This document shows, in pieces, positions 14,713-23,609 of a DNA stretch of 27,587 nt. The translations under genes and the position numbers were made by a program. Every line of letters starts with the position of its first letter. Position 1 is the stretch's first letter. This DNA comes from JBPEXY01 sp052031065 (GTDB lineage Bacteria; Pseudomonadota; Gammaproteobacteria; Immundisolibacterales; Immundisolibacteraceae). The notes under the pieces were generated by a model. That model was not told where the DNA came from. It saw only the letters and a list, made by a program, of their open reading frames with translations, and did no database searches. The stretch covers positions 1 through 27,587 of the forward strand of contig JBPEXY010000101.1 in assembly GCA_052031065.1 (NCBI GenBank), written 5' to 3'.

Positions 14713-16163
14713 GGGCAACTGTTTGGCGGTGGCAAGGGCGCGGAAAGATCACTACTTGAGAGGCAGAACAGCCGATCATTGACAGCTGCCGCAGCGTCGG
14801 TGAGGTAATCACCACCGCCGACGGCATCCGGGAAGTTAGTCGCATTGGCCATTTCCAGGTAATTGGTTAAAAACTGCTTGCTGTCGGCATCGCCTGCTGG
14901 TGGGGGTGCAGTACGTGTTTGCCCGCCCAGCCGGGTTTCCGCGAACATTAAAATTGCAGCGTAATCTCCACTACCATCGGCTGACAGGCAATCCCCGATT
15001 GTGCAATTGGGTGCTGCTGCCTGAGACGGCGCATGTTCTCCTGCGACCACGTAAAACAGGTGGTCTTTCCAGTGGGTAAGATAGTTAGCGATCTGCGTAT
15101 CAGCCATGCAGCTAATGATCAGTGAGCCGTTGAGCTGGGCGCCGCTGTCACTGGCGCTGTCGTCTGTGGTCAGTGGTAACCGGCCAAAGTGACTGCCACT
15201 CTGGTCATCGTAATTGGCATCATCACGATAATCACTCAATGCCAGTGGAGCCGCCCACGGCAGGCGCGTTAATCCTCCGCTATCGGCGTTGGCGTAGTCG
15301 TGCAGGCAGTTCGCCGTTTCCTGCAGCAGGTCGTCGATACGGGCGTTGTAATCAGTGCGGTGAGTGAAGGCGTCTGCCAGGTCATCCGGTGTGATCCAGA
15401 TGATTCGGTCGTTGATCTGCTCTTCGGCAACTGTGGTAGTGACCAGTGTAGTAATGGCGTCCGCTGCTGGGTTAGGAGTCGCGTTGTCATTCCCGTTCAG
15501 GCTATCGAGGTAGTTGGCCGCAACATAGTTACCCCCGCAGTGGTCAACAAAATTGGTCAGGGTGTTGCGGTTCTGACCGTTCAGGGGAGCACCTGGCGCA
15601 ATAATCGCGGCAATAGCGCGGTTTTCCGGGTTGCTCCCGGCATAGACCGAACCGTCCGTCGATTCAACCTGGATAAGACCATGGCTGTCTGCGTTAAGCA
15701 TCAACGCCGCCGCCGCATTGTTCAGGTTCTGGTAGTTTCCCGACAGTACATACCAGAGGCATTCGCCGCTGCCGTCGCGCAGCGGTGGTGTGCCCAGAGA
15801 GCGCCATGGCAGCCGGCCGACGGATGTGACTCCGCGCGCACCACATGCCCCTTCCGCAGATCCTTCCGGCGGCGCCGCCTGTGCCGCCCGATCCGGGCAG
15901 GGCAGCGAGTAGTAACCCTCCTGAACAGCCTGTTCATGGGTTGATGAAATGGCCCTGGCGATGAGTGCCGCCTTGGCTTCAGCCAGGGTTGCGGCAGTTT
16001 GGGCGGAAACTCTCGCGGGGTGATAGGATTGGTTTAATCCACTGACGATCAGCGCCGTTACCGCAAATACGATCACACTGAGCAACAGTAACAGAGCGGC
16101 CCCTTGTTGACGTGGCCGCGATCGCTGAAGCGATGGGCGGGCCGGTTTTGATCCATCATTCAT
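14709..16163 (-). CDS. Large PilX/GspK-like pseudopilin
   Basis: This 484-residue protein has an N-terminal basic stretch followed by QQGAALLLLLSVIVFAVTAL (residues 19-38), a pilin-like helix. The predicted cleavage after Gly21 leaves no Glu at mature position 5. Loss of Glu5 is characteristic of GspK and PilX-type proteins, and GspK sits at the pseudopilus tip. The remainder, about 440 residues, is extracytoplasmic and Cys-containing. It contains LPCPD (87-91), RLPWRSLGTPPLRDGSGECL (117-136), LWYVLSG, and AIAAIIAPGAPLNGQNR (183-199). A second set follows: LPWAAPL (301-307), HLFYVVAGEHAP and YAAILMFAETRLGGQTR. The pattern resembles the downstream prepilin, suggesting a shared and internally duplicated domain. 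The gene lies 52 bases after the mshK-like gene and overlaps the prepilin gene by four bases. A tip or adhesin role is inference. Confidence 0.8.
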   Translation of the reverse strand: MNDGSKPARPSLQRSRPRQQGAALLLLLSVIVFAVTALIVSGLNQSYHPARVSAQTAATLAEAKAALIARAISSTHEQAVQEGYYSLPCPDRAAQAAPPEGSAEGACGARGVTSVGRLPWRSLGTPPLRDGSGECLWYVLSGNYQNLNNAAAALMLNADSHGLIQVESTDGSVYAGSNPENRAIAAIIAPGAPLNGQNRNTLTNFVDHCGGNYVAANYLDSLNGNDNATPNPAADAITTLVTTTVAEEQINDRIIWITPDDLADAFTHRTDYNARIDDLLQETANCLHDYANADSGGLTRLPWAAPLALSDYRDDANYDDQSGSHFGRLPLTTDDSASDSGAQLNGSLIISCMADTQIANYLTHWKDHLFYVVAGEHAPSQAAAPNCTIGDCLSADGSGDYAAILMFAETRLGGQTRTAPPPAGDADSKQFLTNYLEMANATNFPDAVGGGDYLTDAAAAVNDRLFCLSSSDLSAPLPPPNSCP

Positions 16164-16215
16164 CGCTCAGGCCAGCGGTGCCAAAGATGGTTGCGTTACC
16201 CTTTCACATCTGTGC

Positions 16216-16704
16216 TTAGGGCGCAGTTGAAGTTTGCCAATCATCTGCAAGCTGCTCGGTTTTCTCAATCGCCGGCTTCTCGTAATTCTCAAACAGTTGG
16301 CCCCGTTTCAGGTCAATCCACTGACCCGGTTTAGGTCGCACTGTCATACCCCCAGGCAGCTCCATCGGCAGGGCACGGTTCTCGTCGGTTTGGCGTCCAA
16401 GCCTTGCGGGTAAGGGGGTTTCGGAGTAGCTGGGGATGCCGTTAATCCAGCTATGCAGGGTGCCGTCGCGCCGTTGTAGGATGCCGTTGAGCGTTATGGT
16501 TTCTAGCGCTGTAGCATCAGTTTGATCAGGCAGGAATATTGTCTCACCTGAGCGGCGTAGCTGATTCAGCTGAGCGCGCTCCGCGGGGGTATAAAAGAGC
16601 CGCCCGAGGTCATTGGCCAACGCCGATGGTGGCAGGCACACCAGTATCAGTATCGGGAGACAGGAAGTGATCGACCGCAGTGAGGCAAGCAGGGGCTTCA
16701 CCAT
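16216..16704 (-). CDS. mshK: MshK-like pilus biogenesis protein, exported
   Basis: This 162-residue protein has a signal peptide ending in LPPSALA before Asn-Asp, so it is periplasmic. The mature start, LGRLFYTPAERAQLNQLRRS, and the following ITLNGILQRRDGTLHSWING pattern recall MshK and related small proteins of MSHA-type clusters, but similarity is judged by eye. The ATG at 16702-16704 is chosen because GGAG lies seven bases before it; an in-frame start at 16728 would add eight basic residues and lacks a ribosome binding site. It overlaps the end of the mshJ-like gene by seven bases. MshK function is poorly defined in the family. Confidence 0.7.
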   Translation of the reverse strand: MVKPLLASLRSITSCLPILILVCLPPSALANDLGRLFYTPAERAQLNQLRRSGETIFLPDQTDATALETITLNGILQRRDGTLHSWINGIPSYSETPLPARLGRQTDENRALPMELPGGMTVRPKPGQWIDLKRGQLFENYEKPAIEKTEQLADDWQTSTAP

Positions 16705-17339
16705 CCATCGTCTCCGTCTGCCAACCATGTCGGGTCAGTCGAGAGCGTGATCCAGTTGAGGTCGCATTGGGTGCTGATCAACGGTTCTGGTCCGAGGTAG
16801 AGCGGGTCGCGATCGAGTTTCATCAAACATCTTTGAGGCATCAATATGGCGGATCGGTTGTGGTCCAGTGTATAGAGCAGGGTCAACAGATCGCCACTAT
16901 GCAGGAGCGATGCACCTACTCTCATGGTAGAAGCAAAGGCGCTTACTGCCACCGATTCGTGATTGCCAAGCTGCAATAGATGTTCGATCGGCAGATTCTG
17001 TTTAGGTTGGTAATCGAATTGGATGTCTGGAACCCATAATTCCTTGCCCAAAGCGATGATCAACGCCCGCCATTCCAGGCGTTTTTCATTCCCGATAAGT
17101 CCGCCTTCAACCAACTGCTGGAAACTGGATTGATAGGTTAGAGTCCACTGCCGATCGTTTCTGAGCCGTTCGATCTCGTCGCGCAGCTGGTTCATCTGTA
17201 GCTGAAACTGGTGCTCATTGCGTTCGGCACTAGCTCGCAGCTGCCAGGCGCTAACGCAGGTCAGCAGACCGATGATCAAAATGACAGAAGCTTTGATCAA
17301 CGCACCACGAAGCGGTCCCTGAGCTCTAGAATTAGTCAT
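16698..17339 (-). CDS. mshJ: MshJ-like (PilO/GspM-type) inner-membrane assembly protein
   Basis: This 213-residue protein has a short cytoplasmic N-terminus, one membrane helix at about 13-33 (ALIKASVILIIGLLTCVSAW), a heptad-rich, probably coiled-coil segment (about 35-65) and a periplasmic domain. That layout and its place between mshI-like and mshK-like genes match MshJ, which acts like PilO/GspM in the alignment complex between platform and secretin. Primary sequence similarity in this family is low, so the name rests largely on topology and neighbours. The ATG at 17339 is 18 bases after the mshI-like stop. Confidence 0.7.
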   Translation of the reverse strand: MTNSRAQGPLRGALIKASVILIIGLLTCVSAWQLRASAERNEHQFQLQMNQLRDEIERLRNDRQWTLTYQSSFQQLVEGGLIGNEKRLEWRALIIALGKELWVPDIQFDYQPKQNLPIEHLLQLGNHESVAVSAFASTMRVGASLLHSGDLLTLLYTLDHNRSAILMPQRCLMKLDRDPLYLGPEPLISTQCDLNWITLSTDPTWLADGDDGW

Positions 17340-17357
17340 CAGCGTAGGGTCTCATCA

Positions 17358-18953
17358 CTAGTCTGCTGATCCAAGGCTCGCCGGTCTTAAGGATACCAGG
17401 AGCTGGAAACGGGCTTCTGGTCTGCTGGCATTATTGCTGCTATTCAGCTCGATTTTCTCCGAAAAAGTGCTTGCCGAATCAACCTCAAGCGGTTCGCGGT
17501 AGAGCTGTACGGAGCTGACACGCTGGTCCCGGTCGAGTACCGCTGTGGTGTGGTTGGCCAGTTGCGCCGCGTACAGGTAGTCTCCATCAAAGGGTTCGAT
17601 AGCAAACTCAACGAAGACTGTTTCCCCTGCGTGCGGCTGATTTGGGTTTTCCTCCTCCAGTTCGAAATCATTGCCATCCTGTCGCGGTGATGACGAGACG
17701 CTCTCCAGTGGAGCTCCGGGCGCCGCCCATTCGATGAGCCTGAAACGCAGTTGCGGGAGGTTTTCTACCGCGTTGGCGACGATCTGCATTGCTTGTTGTG
17801 GGAAGCGTCGTTGTTGACTGAAATGGCGAGAGAGTTCGAAAGATTGCTTCATCGCCACCGGTGCGGTATCCGTAGGCAGGGAGTCGTCGATTGCCTTTTG
17901 CTGCAGCTGCTGCCAGCGCGTCAGCAGATTTTGTTGTTCTGCGGAGCGGGCAGAAATTTCCCACACTGCAAAAAACTCGGTCGCTGCCCAGATCACCATT
18001 GCGGTGGTTGCTATCAGCGCCCCTTTGACGAAATATTGTCCGCGATTGAATTGCTGGATCAGTTGTCGGGTTTGAGGAGTGGAAAAATCTGCCAGTCTTC
18101 GTGGGTAGTTACCGGCACACCAGCCGATGAGTAGCGATGCGTTTATCTCTATGGCGCCGGTTTTTATCCCCAACTGGTTAGCAATTGCGGTAATGTTGGA
18201 GAACTGGAGATCCATCGCGGCAAGGTCGTCTAGCCCATCACGAAGGGCTTGTTCGAGCCCCTCACGATGCAGAATGTTAATCGTCAGTGTGGCTCCACGC
18301 GGCAGTGCTTTGGAGTTGTTCAGGTAGAGTCGGGTGGCTTCGGCCTCAGCCCGATACTGCTCCACCAGTGGCACATTCTCAGCGGGTGCGGGAGAGAGAC
18401 GGCTGAGTTTCGGTTGGCCTTTGTCGAGGAACAGCTGCCGCAAACCCTGGTCTACGTGACGATAGATCAACAGTTGGTGCTGCTGTCGCCAGCGAAGCCT
18501 GCGCGCTAGCTCTGTTAAAACCAGGGATGCCGTGGTGATGCAGTTGATCATCATTTCGTGATCGACCAGCAGCTGTAACCATTGGTCGAGTAACTGGTTT
18601 TGCGTGATTGCCAGGAGCAGTAGCTGCTCCTCGCGGCGCTGGTCAGAAAAAGTGCCCTGGCTCGCGACGGTACGATAGCGTACCGCTGGAAAGGTCTGTT
18701 CCAGCGTTCGGTTTAGCAGCGCGCGCCGTGCGGAACCGACCACCTTGGGCACTCGTGCAATACGCAGCTCTTCGTCGGCAATATCAACGACAACGGTTAA
18801 CGGGGCTTTTTTATGTTCTGCCAACAGCGCGCCAATGTCTGCGGCATTGGTTTCAATATCGCTGAGTTGCCACTGTTGAATCAGCCTGGAACGTTGCCAG
18901 CTCTGTAGCACAGCGTGACGGGAAAAAATGACCAGAACCAGATGGGTCGACAT
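17358..18953 (-). CDS. mshI: MshI-like protein, PilM-plus-PilN (GspL-like) architecture
   Basis: From the ATG at 18951-18953, one base after the mshG stop (TGAGATG), the protein is 531 residues. Residues 1-300 are a soluble, probably cytoplasmic domain resembling the actin-like PilM/MshI fold (VVVDIADEELRIARVP near 54-69). A membrane helix follows at about 308-331 and then a periplasmic PilN-like region with coiled-coil character. This is the GspL layout: cytoplasmic ring contact to the ATPase plus a periplasmic arm. An upstream in-frame extension of 25 residues exists but only mirrors the mshG 3' end in another frame. Identification is by architecture and neighbours; motif-level evidence is weak. 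Confidence 0.65.
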   Translation of the reverse strand: MSTHLVLVIFSRHAVLQSWQRSRLIQQWQLSDIETNAADIGALLAEHKKAPLTVVVDIADEELRIARVPKVVGSARRALLNRTLEQTFPAVRYRTVASQGTFSDQRREEQLLLLAITQNQLLDQWLQLLVDHEMMINCITTASLVLTELARRLRWRQQHQLLIYRHVDQGLRQLFLDKGQPKLSRLSPAPAENVPLVEQYRAEAEATRLYLNNSKALPRGATLTINILHREGLEQALRDGLDDLAAMDLQFSNITAIANQLGIKTGAIEINASLLIGWCAGNYPRRLADFSTPQTRQLIQQFNRGQYFVKGALIATTAMVIWAATEFFAVWEISARSAEQQNLLTRWQQLQQKAIDDSLPTDTAPVAMKQSFELSRHFSQQRRFPQQAMQIVANAVENLPQLRFRLIEWAAPGAPLESVSSSPRQDGNDFELEEENPNQPHAGETVFVEFAIEPFDGDYLYAAQLANHTTAVLDRDQRVSSVQLYREPLEVDSASTFSEKIELNSSNNASRPEARFQLLVSLRPASLGSAD

Positions 18954-18954
18954 C

Positions 18955-20157
18955 TCAAAAATCCAGTTTGGTGAGCAGGTCGTAGACGGGACCGAGTACT
19001 GAGATGATGACGAAACCGAGCAGGCCACCGAGGATACCGATGAGTATGGGTTCGATCAGTGCCTGCAGGCGGCCGATATCTTCTTCCACCTCGCGGTTAT
19101 AAAAATAACTGACATTGGCAAGCGCGTCGTCGAGAGCGCCGGTGGTTTCCCCAACTTTTACCATTCTTAATACCAGAGGCGAGAAAATACCCACCTCTGC
19201 AAAGGCTGCGGCAATCTGACTGCCGCGCGAAATGCTCTCAGCGGTCTGGCCCAGAGCTTCCTCAAGAAGCAGATTGTTGCTGATTTCCCGGTTTAGCCGA
19301 ATAGATTCCAGTAACGGGATTCCCGCCGAGTACATCATCGCCAGGGTGTTGCTGATTCGTGCCAGCGCAATTTTGTAGAAGATGGGACCGATAATCCACG
19401 CCGAGAGTTTGAAGCGGTCGAGTTGATAGCGCACCGACCGGTTTTTTTTTGCTGTACCCAGCACTACAGCAATGGCCACTATCGGTGTGCCCAGTAACGC
19501 CCACCACCAGGCGACAAAGAAATCTGACAGAGCGATGAGCAGCCGTGTCTGCAGCGGCAGGGACTGCCCCATGTTGACCAGAAAATCAACCAGCTGGGGT
19601 ACCAGATAGCCAAACATGAATGAGATCGAGCCAACCATGAACAGCGAAACAATGACGGGATAGGTGAGTAGTTGTTTGGTTTTCGCTATCAGTTCATCGC
19701 GCCATTTGATTGAGCGGGTCAATTCTGTGAATACATCGGGCAGATTGCCGGTGGTTTCACCCGCCTGAACCAGAGTGATAAAGACCCGGTCGAACACTTC
19801 GGGGTAGGCGGCCAGCGCTTCGGAGAGTAATTTCCCGCCTTCAAGGTCGGCGACAACCGAGGAGATCACCATTTTCAGACTACGGTTTTCGGTAGTCAGC
19901 TGGATGTCTTCCAGCCCATCGAGCAGCGGTACCCCCGCCCGTGTCAGCTGTTCCAGGTGAAAACAGAGATTAATCAGGTCCTTGCGCGTCACCCCGCGGC
20001 GTACGGCTCGTTTTCCGAGTCGTTCTTCGCGGCTGGTGATCAGGGTCAGGTCCATCGCCCGCAGGCGCAATTCCAGATCCGGTTCGTTGGCCGCGTTCAA
20101 ACTACCCTTGCGCCTTTTGCCTAGCGCATCTATAGCGACATAACTGAGTATCGGCAT
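18955..20157 (-). CDS. mshG: MshG, inner-membrane platform protein (GspF/PilC family)
   Basis: This 400-residue protein is the polytopic platform that couples the assembly ATPase to pilin polymerisation. It begins MPILSYVAIDALGKRRKG, like GspF/PilC proteins. It has two homologous GspF domains: the first with LTRAGVPLLDGL...LVQAGETTGNLPDVF, the second with MMYSAGIPLLESI...MVKVGETTGALDDAL. Membrane helices lie after the first domain (LTYPVIVSLFMVGSISFMFG), in the middle (WWWALLGTPIVAIAVVLG) and near the end (LIEPILIGILGGLLGFVII). The ATG at 20155-20157 is preferred because the longer frame upstream only overlaps the mshE 3' end. It follows mshE by 13 bases. Confidence 0.93.
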   Translation of the reverse strand: MPILSYVAIDALGKRRKGSLNAANEPDLELRLRAMDLTLITSREERLGKRAVRRGVTRKDLINLCFHLEQLTRAGVPLLDGLEDIQLTTENRSLKMVISSVVADLEGGKLLSEALAAYPEVFDRVFITLVQAGETTGNLPDVFTELTRSIKWRDELIAKTKQLLTYPVIVSLFMVGSISFMFGYLVPQLVDFLVNMGQSLPLQTRLLIALSDFFVAWWWALLGTPIVAIAVVLGTAKKNRSVRYQLDRFKLSAWIIGPIFYKIALARISNTLAMMYSAGIPLLESIRLNREISNNLLLEEALGQTAESISRGSQIAAAFAEVGIFSPLVLRMVKVGETTGALDDALANVSYFYNREVEEDIGRLQALIEPILIGILGGLLGFVIISVLGPVYDLLTKLDF

Positions 20158-20170
20158 GATATCAAGGAGC

Positions 20171-21859
20171 CTAGATGCGTTGGGTGAGGTCGATAACCCG
20201 GGTGACCTCGTCGACACTGGTCTGGCCAGCGAGAATACGGTCCGTGCCATCATCCGCCAGCGTTTTAAAGCCTTTTTCCCGCACAACAGCGCGCACGGTT
20301 GTCAGAGGTGAACTCTGCAGAATCAGCTCATCAATATCTTCATCAAATCTAAGCGCCTCGGTGACGGAGAAGCGGCCGCGATAGCCTCTACCCTGACAGG
20401 CGTCACAGCCCACCGGGCGGAACAGTAGCTGCTGAGCATCGGAGATGTTGAGTAATTTTTTCTCCAGCTCGCTGGGTGGATAGGCTTCACGACACTCGGG
20501 ACAGAGTCTACGCACCAACCGTTGGGCAGATATACCAATGATATTACCGGCGATAATCTGGTTGGAAATGCCGATGTCGGCGAGCCTTGGCAAGGCGCCG
20601 AGGGCAGAATTGGTGTGCAGCGTAGAGAGTACCTGATGTCCGGTCATGGCTGCGCGGAACGCCATTTCCGCAGTATCCCGGTCACGAATCTCACCGACTA
20701 GAATCACGTCTGGATCCTGCCGCATCATCGAGCGGATACCTTCGGCAAAATCGAGCTTGCCTTCATTAATGGACGACTGGCGGATCAATTGCAGCGGATA
20801 CTCCACCGGATCTTCCAGTGTCATGATGTTAATCTGCTCGGAATTGATGTGGTTCAGGATTGAGTAAAGGGTTGTCGTTTTACCGCTGCCGGTGGGGCCG
20901 GTTACCAGAATAATCCCCTCTGGCCGAGCGATCATCAGTTGCAGCTGAGTCAGTGCATCTGCGGAAATACCCAGCTGGTCCAGCGGTACGATTGCCTGAT
21001 TTCGGTCGAGTATCCGCAGTACGATGTTCTCGCCATGCACGGTCGGCTGTGCGGAAACGCGGAAATCAACCACACGCCCACGCAAGCGCAAACTGATGCG
21101 GCCATCCTGTGGCGCTCTATTCTCGGCGATATTCATCCCCGAGATAATTTTCAGACGAACCACCATGGCCGGCCAGTAGTCTTTGTGCAGGCTGCGAATC
21201 TGACGCAACACGCCATCGATACGGTAGCGCACCCGCGCAAACTGGGCTTCGGGTTCAAAGTGAATGTCTGAGGCGCGCTGTTTAACCGCATCGGTCAGTA
21301 GCGCGTTGACCAGTCGCACAATGGGCTGTTGGTACTCGTCGAGGCCAGCGGCTTCAAGGCCGGCAAAATCGGTGCTGCCGGTCTCAATCTCCTGAAGAAT
21401 GGCGTCAATAGAGACCGAGTAACCGTAAAAATCGTCGATGTTGGCATCCAGATCTCCTTCACCCGCCAACACCGGCTTGATGGTGGCCCGCTGACCGACC
21501 ACGGCTCGCGCCTGATCCAGCGCCAGCATATCCTGAGTGTCGGACATCGCCACCGTCAGCACCTGGGTTTCAGCATCAAAGTCGAGGGGTAACAGGTGGT
21601 GGCGGCGGGCCAGTTCCTGTGGGATCAGTGCCAGTGCGTCGGCATCCGGTACCAGGGTGCTGAGATCCACGCTCTCCTGGCCAAAGCTCTCGCTCAGAGC
21701 ATCGCGGGCTGCCGCTTCAGTGACGAAGCCCATACGCACCAGAATGCGGGCGATGGGCTCGCCGCTTTTTTTCTGTTCAAGCAGAGCGATCTGGATCTGG
21801 TCTTCGGTAACCAGGCCTTTTTGCTGTAGCTGTAATCCGATGGGTAATGGTTTATTCAT
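20171..21859 (-). CDS. mshE: MshE, pilus assembly ATPase (GspE/PilB family)
   Basis: This cytoplasmic hexameric ATPase powers pilus extension. From the ATG at 21857-21859 (562 residues) it carries an N-terminal MshEN domain, and Walker A GPTGSGKT at 321-328. It has the Asp box LEDPVEY, Walker B DPDVILVGEIRD, His box TGHQVLSTLHTNSA, and a four-Cys zinc motif at 453, 456, 485 and 488. The MshEN domain has two 24-residue copies separated by exactly five residues, as in c-di-GMP-binding MshE, but key residues differ: PIG replaces RLG in copy one and PIA in copy two, and the last Gln of copy two is Ser. A GTG start at 21865 is an alternative. The gene follows mshN by a short spacer and precedes mshG. 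Confidence 0.95.
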   Translation of the reverse strand: MNKPLPIGLQLQQKGLVTEDQIQIALLEQKKSGEPIARILVRMGFVTEAAARDALSESFGQESVDLSTLVPDADALALIPQELARRHHLLPLDFDAETQVLTVAMSDTQDMLALDQARAVVGQRATIKPVLAGEGDLDANIDDFYGYSVSIDAILQEIETGSTDFAGLEAAGLDEYQQPIVRLVNALLTDAVKQRASDIHFEPEAQFARVRYRIDGVLRQIRSLHKDYWPAMVVRLKIISGMNIAENRAPQDGRISLRLRGRVVDFRVSAQPTVHGENIVLRILDRNQAIVPLDQLGISADALTQLQLMIARPEGIILVTGPTGSGKTTTLYSILNHINSEQINIMTLEDPVEYPLQLIRQSSINEGKLDFAEGIRSMMRQDPDVILVGEIRDRDTAEMAFRAAMTGHQVLSTLHTNSALGALPRLADIGISNQIIAGNIIGISAQRLVRRLCPECREAYPPSELEKKLLNISDAQQLLFRPVGCDACQGRGYRGRFSVTEALRFDEDIDELILQSSPLTTVRAVVREKGFKTLADDGTDRILAGQTSVDEVTRVIDLTQRI

Positions 21860-21868
21860 AGCCACTTG

Positions 21869-23590
21869 TCATTGAGAGAGGGGACTGGCCTGCAGAATTT
21901 CGATGCGTTGTAACGCCTGCTTTTTTAATCTGGTTGACAGTGGCATGGTGCGGCCATTAGCGGCTTTGCGGTAAAAATTCAGCGCGGCTTGAGCTTGCCC
22001 GATCTGCTCTAGTGCAACAGCCAGGTTGAATGCATATCCAGCATGCTGTGGTGCCGCAGTGCTGGCGGCAAAGTAATGGTGCTGCGCAATTCGCCACTGT
22101 TTGAGTTCGGCGTGATGATTGCCAAGCAGATAGTTCAGGTAGGCATCCTCAGGATGCAGGTCGTATAGCGTTTGTAGCGCGCTTAAGTTACCGGTACCAC
22201 TGGTGGCAAGTTTTAACAGTGCGGCATACGCGGCGGGATTGCCGGGTTGTTGCTGCAGAATCTGTTCATACTGTTCCCGGGCGCTATCGGTGTTTGCGGT
22301 CATCATCGCCGTTGCGGCGATTCCAAATCGGGCGGTAATGGCGTCGGGGCGCAGGCTTAACCAGCGGCTGTATAGTTCCCGTGCGTGCGCATAATCGCCT
22401 TGGTTGAGGGCCTTCTGCGCCTGCCGCTGCAGAGTCAGGTGAAGGTCCGAGTCGGTTTTTACAATGGATAGTTTTCCAGTATGGGTTCTCCCGACCGCCT
22501 GATCTTCGGAGGGGCTCTGGGTGGGTGCTGCTGCCGCTAACGGTGGGGTAAATTCATCTCCTGAGGGCCCCGGGTCGATCTGTGCGGGCGCGTCTGCCAG
22601 GTTTTTACCGGCGCTGATGGCCAGAGTGTTTAGCGGTGCTGTGTCGGTGTCGCCAGGCAGAGCGATAGATGGTGCCGGACTCTCGGCCAGGGTTAAGCTG
22701 CCACTGTCCTGTTGCATCGGCTCGGTAGCCAGTCGTTCTGGCTCGTTACTGTTATTACCTGCAGGGCTGATTGCTGATGCAAAGTCGCGATTAGATTGAT
22801 TTAAAGTTGGTGAGTTGAAACCGGAGATACCGTCGACGCTGCGCTGATGGTCAACCGCGACAGGTTGGATAACAGTTGCTGAGCGCTGACTATCCCTGAG
22901 GCTATCAACAAAATAGAAAGCTATAGCGCCGCCAAATGCCACCAGTACCAGTAGAACCAACCTGAATGGTGACCAGGCAGCGGTTGGTAGCCGTGAGGTT
23001 TCGGCAGCGGGAATGCTCCCCGGATGCTGACGCTGCTTAGCAGGGTCGTCGCTGAAAGGTGCCAGCGGCGAGTCGTCCGGCAAGCTACCCGGGCTCTCCT
23101 GAGCCGTGGAAGAATCCCCATCCACGCTTTCAGCGAGCTGCGTAGCGAGGGACGCCTCATCGGGAGCTGTTGGCAAAGGGCCCTCCGTAACAGCTTCAGT
23201 GTTGTCTGTTTCGACTCCTTTAGGGGTTGGCGCGTGCGTCGATGGTTCAGTCCAATCCACTGTGTAATCGACTGCGTCGACGGGCAGCGGGGGATTGCTG
23301 GAGCCCCCGGTTATAGTGGCTTCGTGTTCTGCTGCGGAATAGTCAGTCGTATCCGTTTGGGAGGGCGGGTTGCCGGGAATTGTCGAATAGTCTTGCTGTG
23401 ACGTCGTTATTCCAGCTTCTGGTTCCGGGCTATCTTCCAGTAGCTCCGGGTTGATCGCCAACTCTAGTGGCTCTGCTGCAGTTGGTTCACCATCGGGCAA
23501 TTGTGCCCCTTGCTGCTCGAACGATTCCCCCGGAGACTGGTTCTTTTCGCGCTGCTCAGCTTTTTTGATGGCGTCGAGTAACAGGCTCAT
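21869..23590 (-). CDS. mshN: MshN-like TPR protein
   Basis: This 573-residue bitopic protein begins MSLLLDAIKKAEQRE, the short N-terminal motif shared by MshN and GspB-like proteins. A long acidic, Pro/Ser/Thr-rich cytoplasmic linker follows (about 17-205), then one membrane helix at about 209-228, another low-complexity stretch, and a C-terminal block of tetratricopeptide-like helices (about 390-570: ARELYSRWLSLRPDAITARF, AREQYEQILQQQPGNPAAYA, AALNFYRKAANGR). The TPR part would lie in the periplasm, where MshN-type proteins may help secretin assembly. It lies 19 bases after mshL and just before mshE, the same neighbours as mshN in Vibrio MSHA loci. Confidence 0.85.
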   Translation of the reverse strand: MSLLLDAIKKAEQREKNQSPGESFEQQGAQLPDGEPTAAEPLELAINPELLEDSPEPEAGITTSQQDYSTIPGNPPSQTDTTDYSAAEHEATITGGSSNPPLPVDAVDYTVDWTEPSTHAPTPKGVETDNTEAVTEGPLPTAPDEASLATQLAESVDGDSSTAQESPGSLPDDSPLAPFSDDPAKQRQHPGSIPAAETSRLPTAAWSPFRLVLLVLVAFGGAIAFYFVDSLRDSQRSATVIQPVAVDHQRSVDGISGFNSPTLNQSNRDFASAISPAGNNSNEPERLATEPMQQDSGSLTLAESPAPSIALPGDTDTAPLNTLAISAGKNLADAPAQIDPGPSGDEFTPPLAAAAPTQSPSEDQAVGRTHTGKLSIVKTDSDLHLTLQRQAQKALNQGDYAHARELYSRWLSLRPDAITARFGIAATAMMTANTDSAREQYEQILQQQPGNPAAYAALLKLATSGTGNLSALQTLYDLHPEDAYLNYLLGNHHAELKQWRIAQHHYFAASTAAPQHAGYAFNLAVALEQIGQAQAALNFYRKAANGRTMPLSTRLKKQALQRIEILQASPLSQ

Positions 23591-23609
23591 GGTGCTCGTT
23601 CGTCCTAAC

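Noticed and set aside
15300..15944. Open frame of 214 codons on the plus strand inside the pseudopilin gene
   Set aside because: Antisense to a gene with clear helix and domain patterns; it shows no signal, domain or ribosome binding site of its own.
18954..19028. N-terminal extension of the MshI-like protein by 25 residues
   Set aside because: It lies over the mshG 3' end. The ATG one base after the mshG stop gives a natural start.
20158..20286. N-terminal extension of MshG by 43 residues
   Set aside because: It only overlaps the 3' end of mshE in another frame, and GspF-family proteins start near the internal ATG at 20157.
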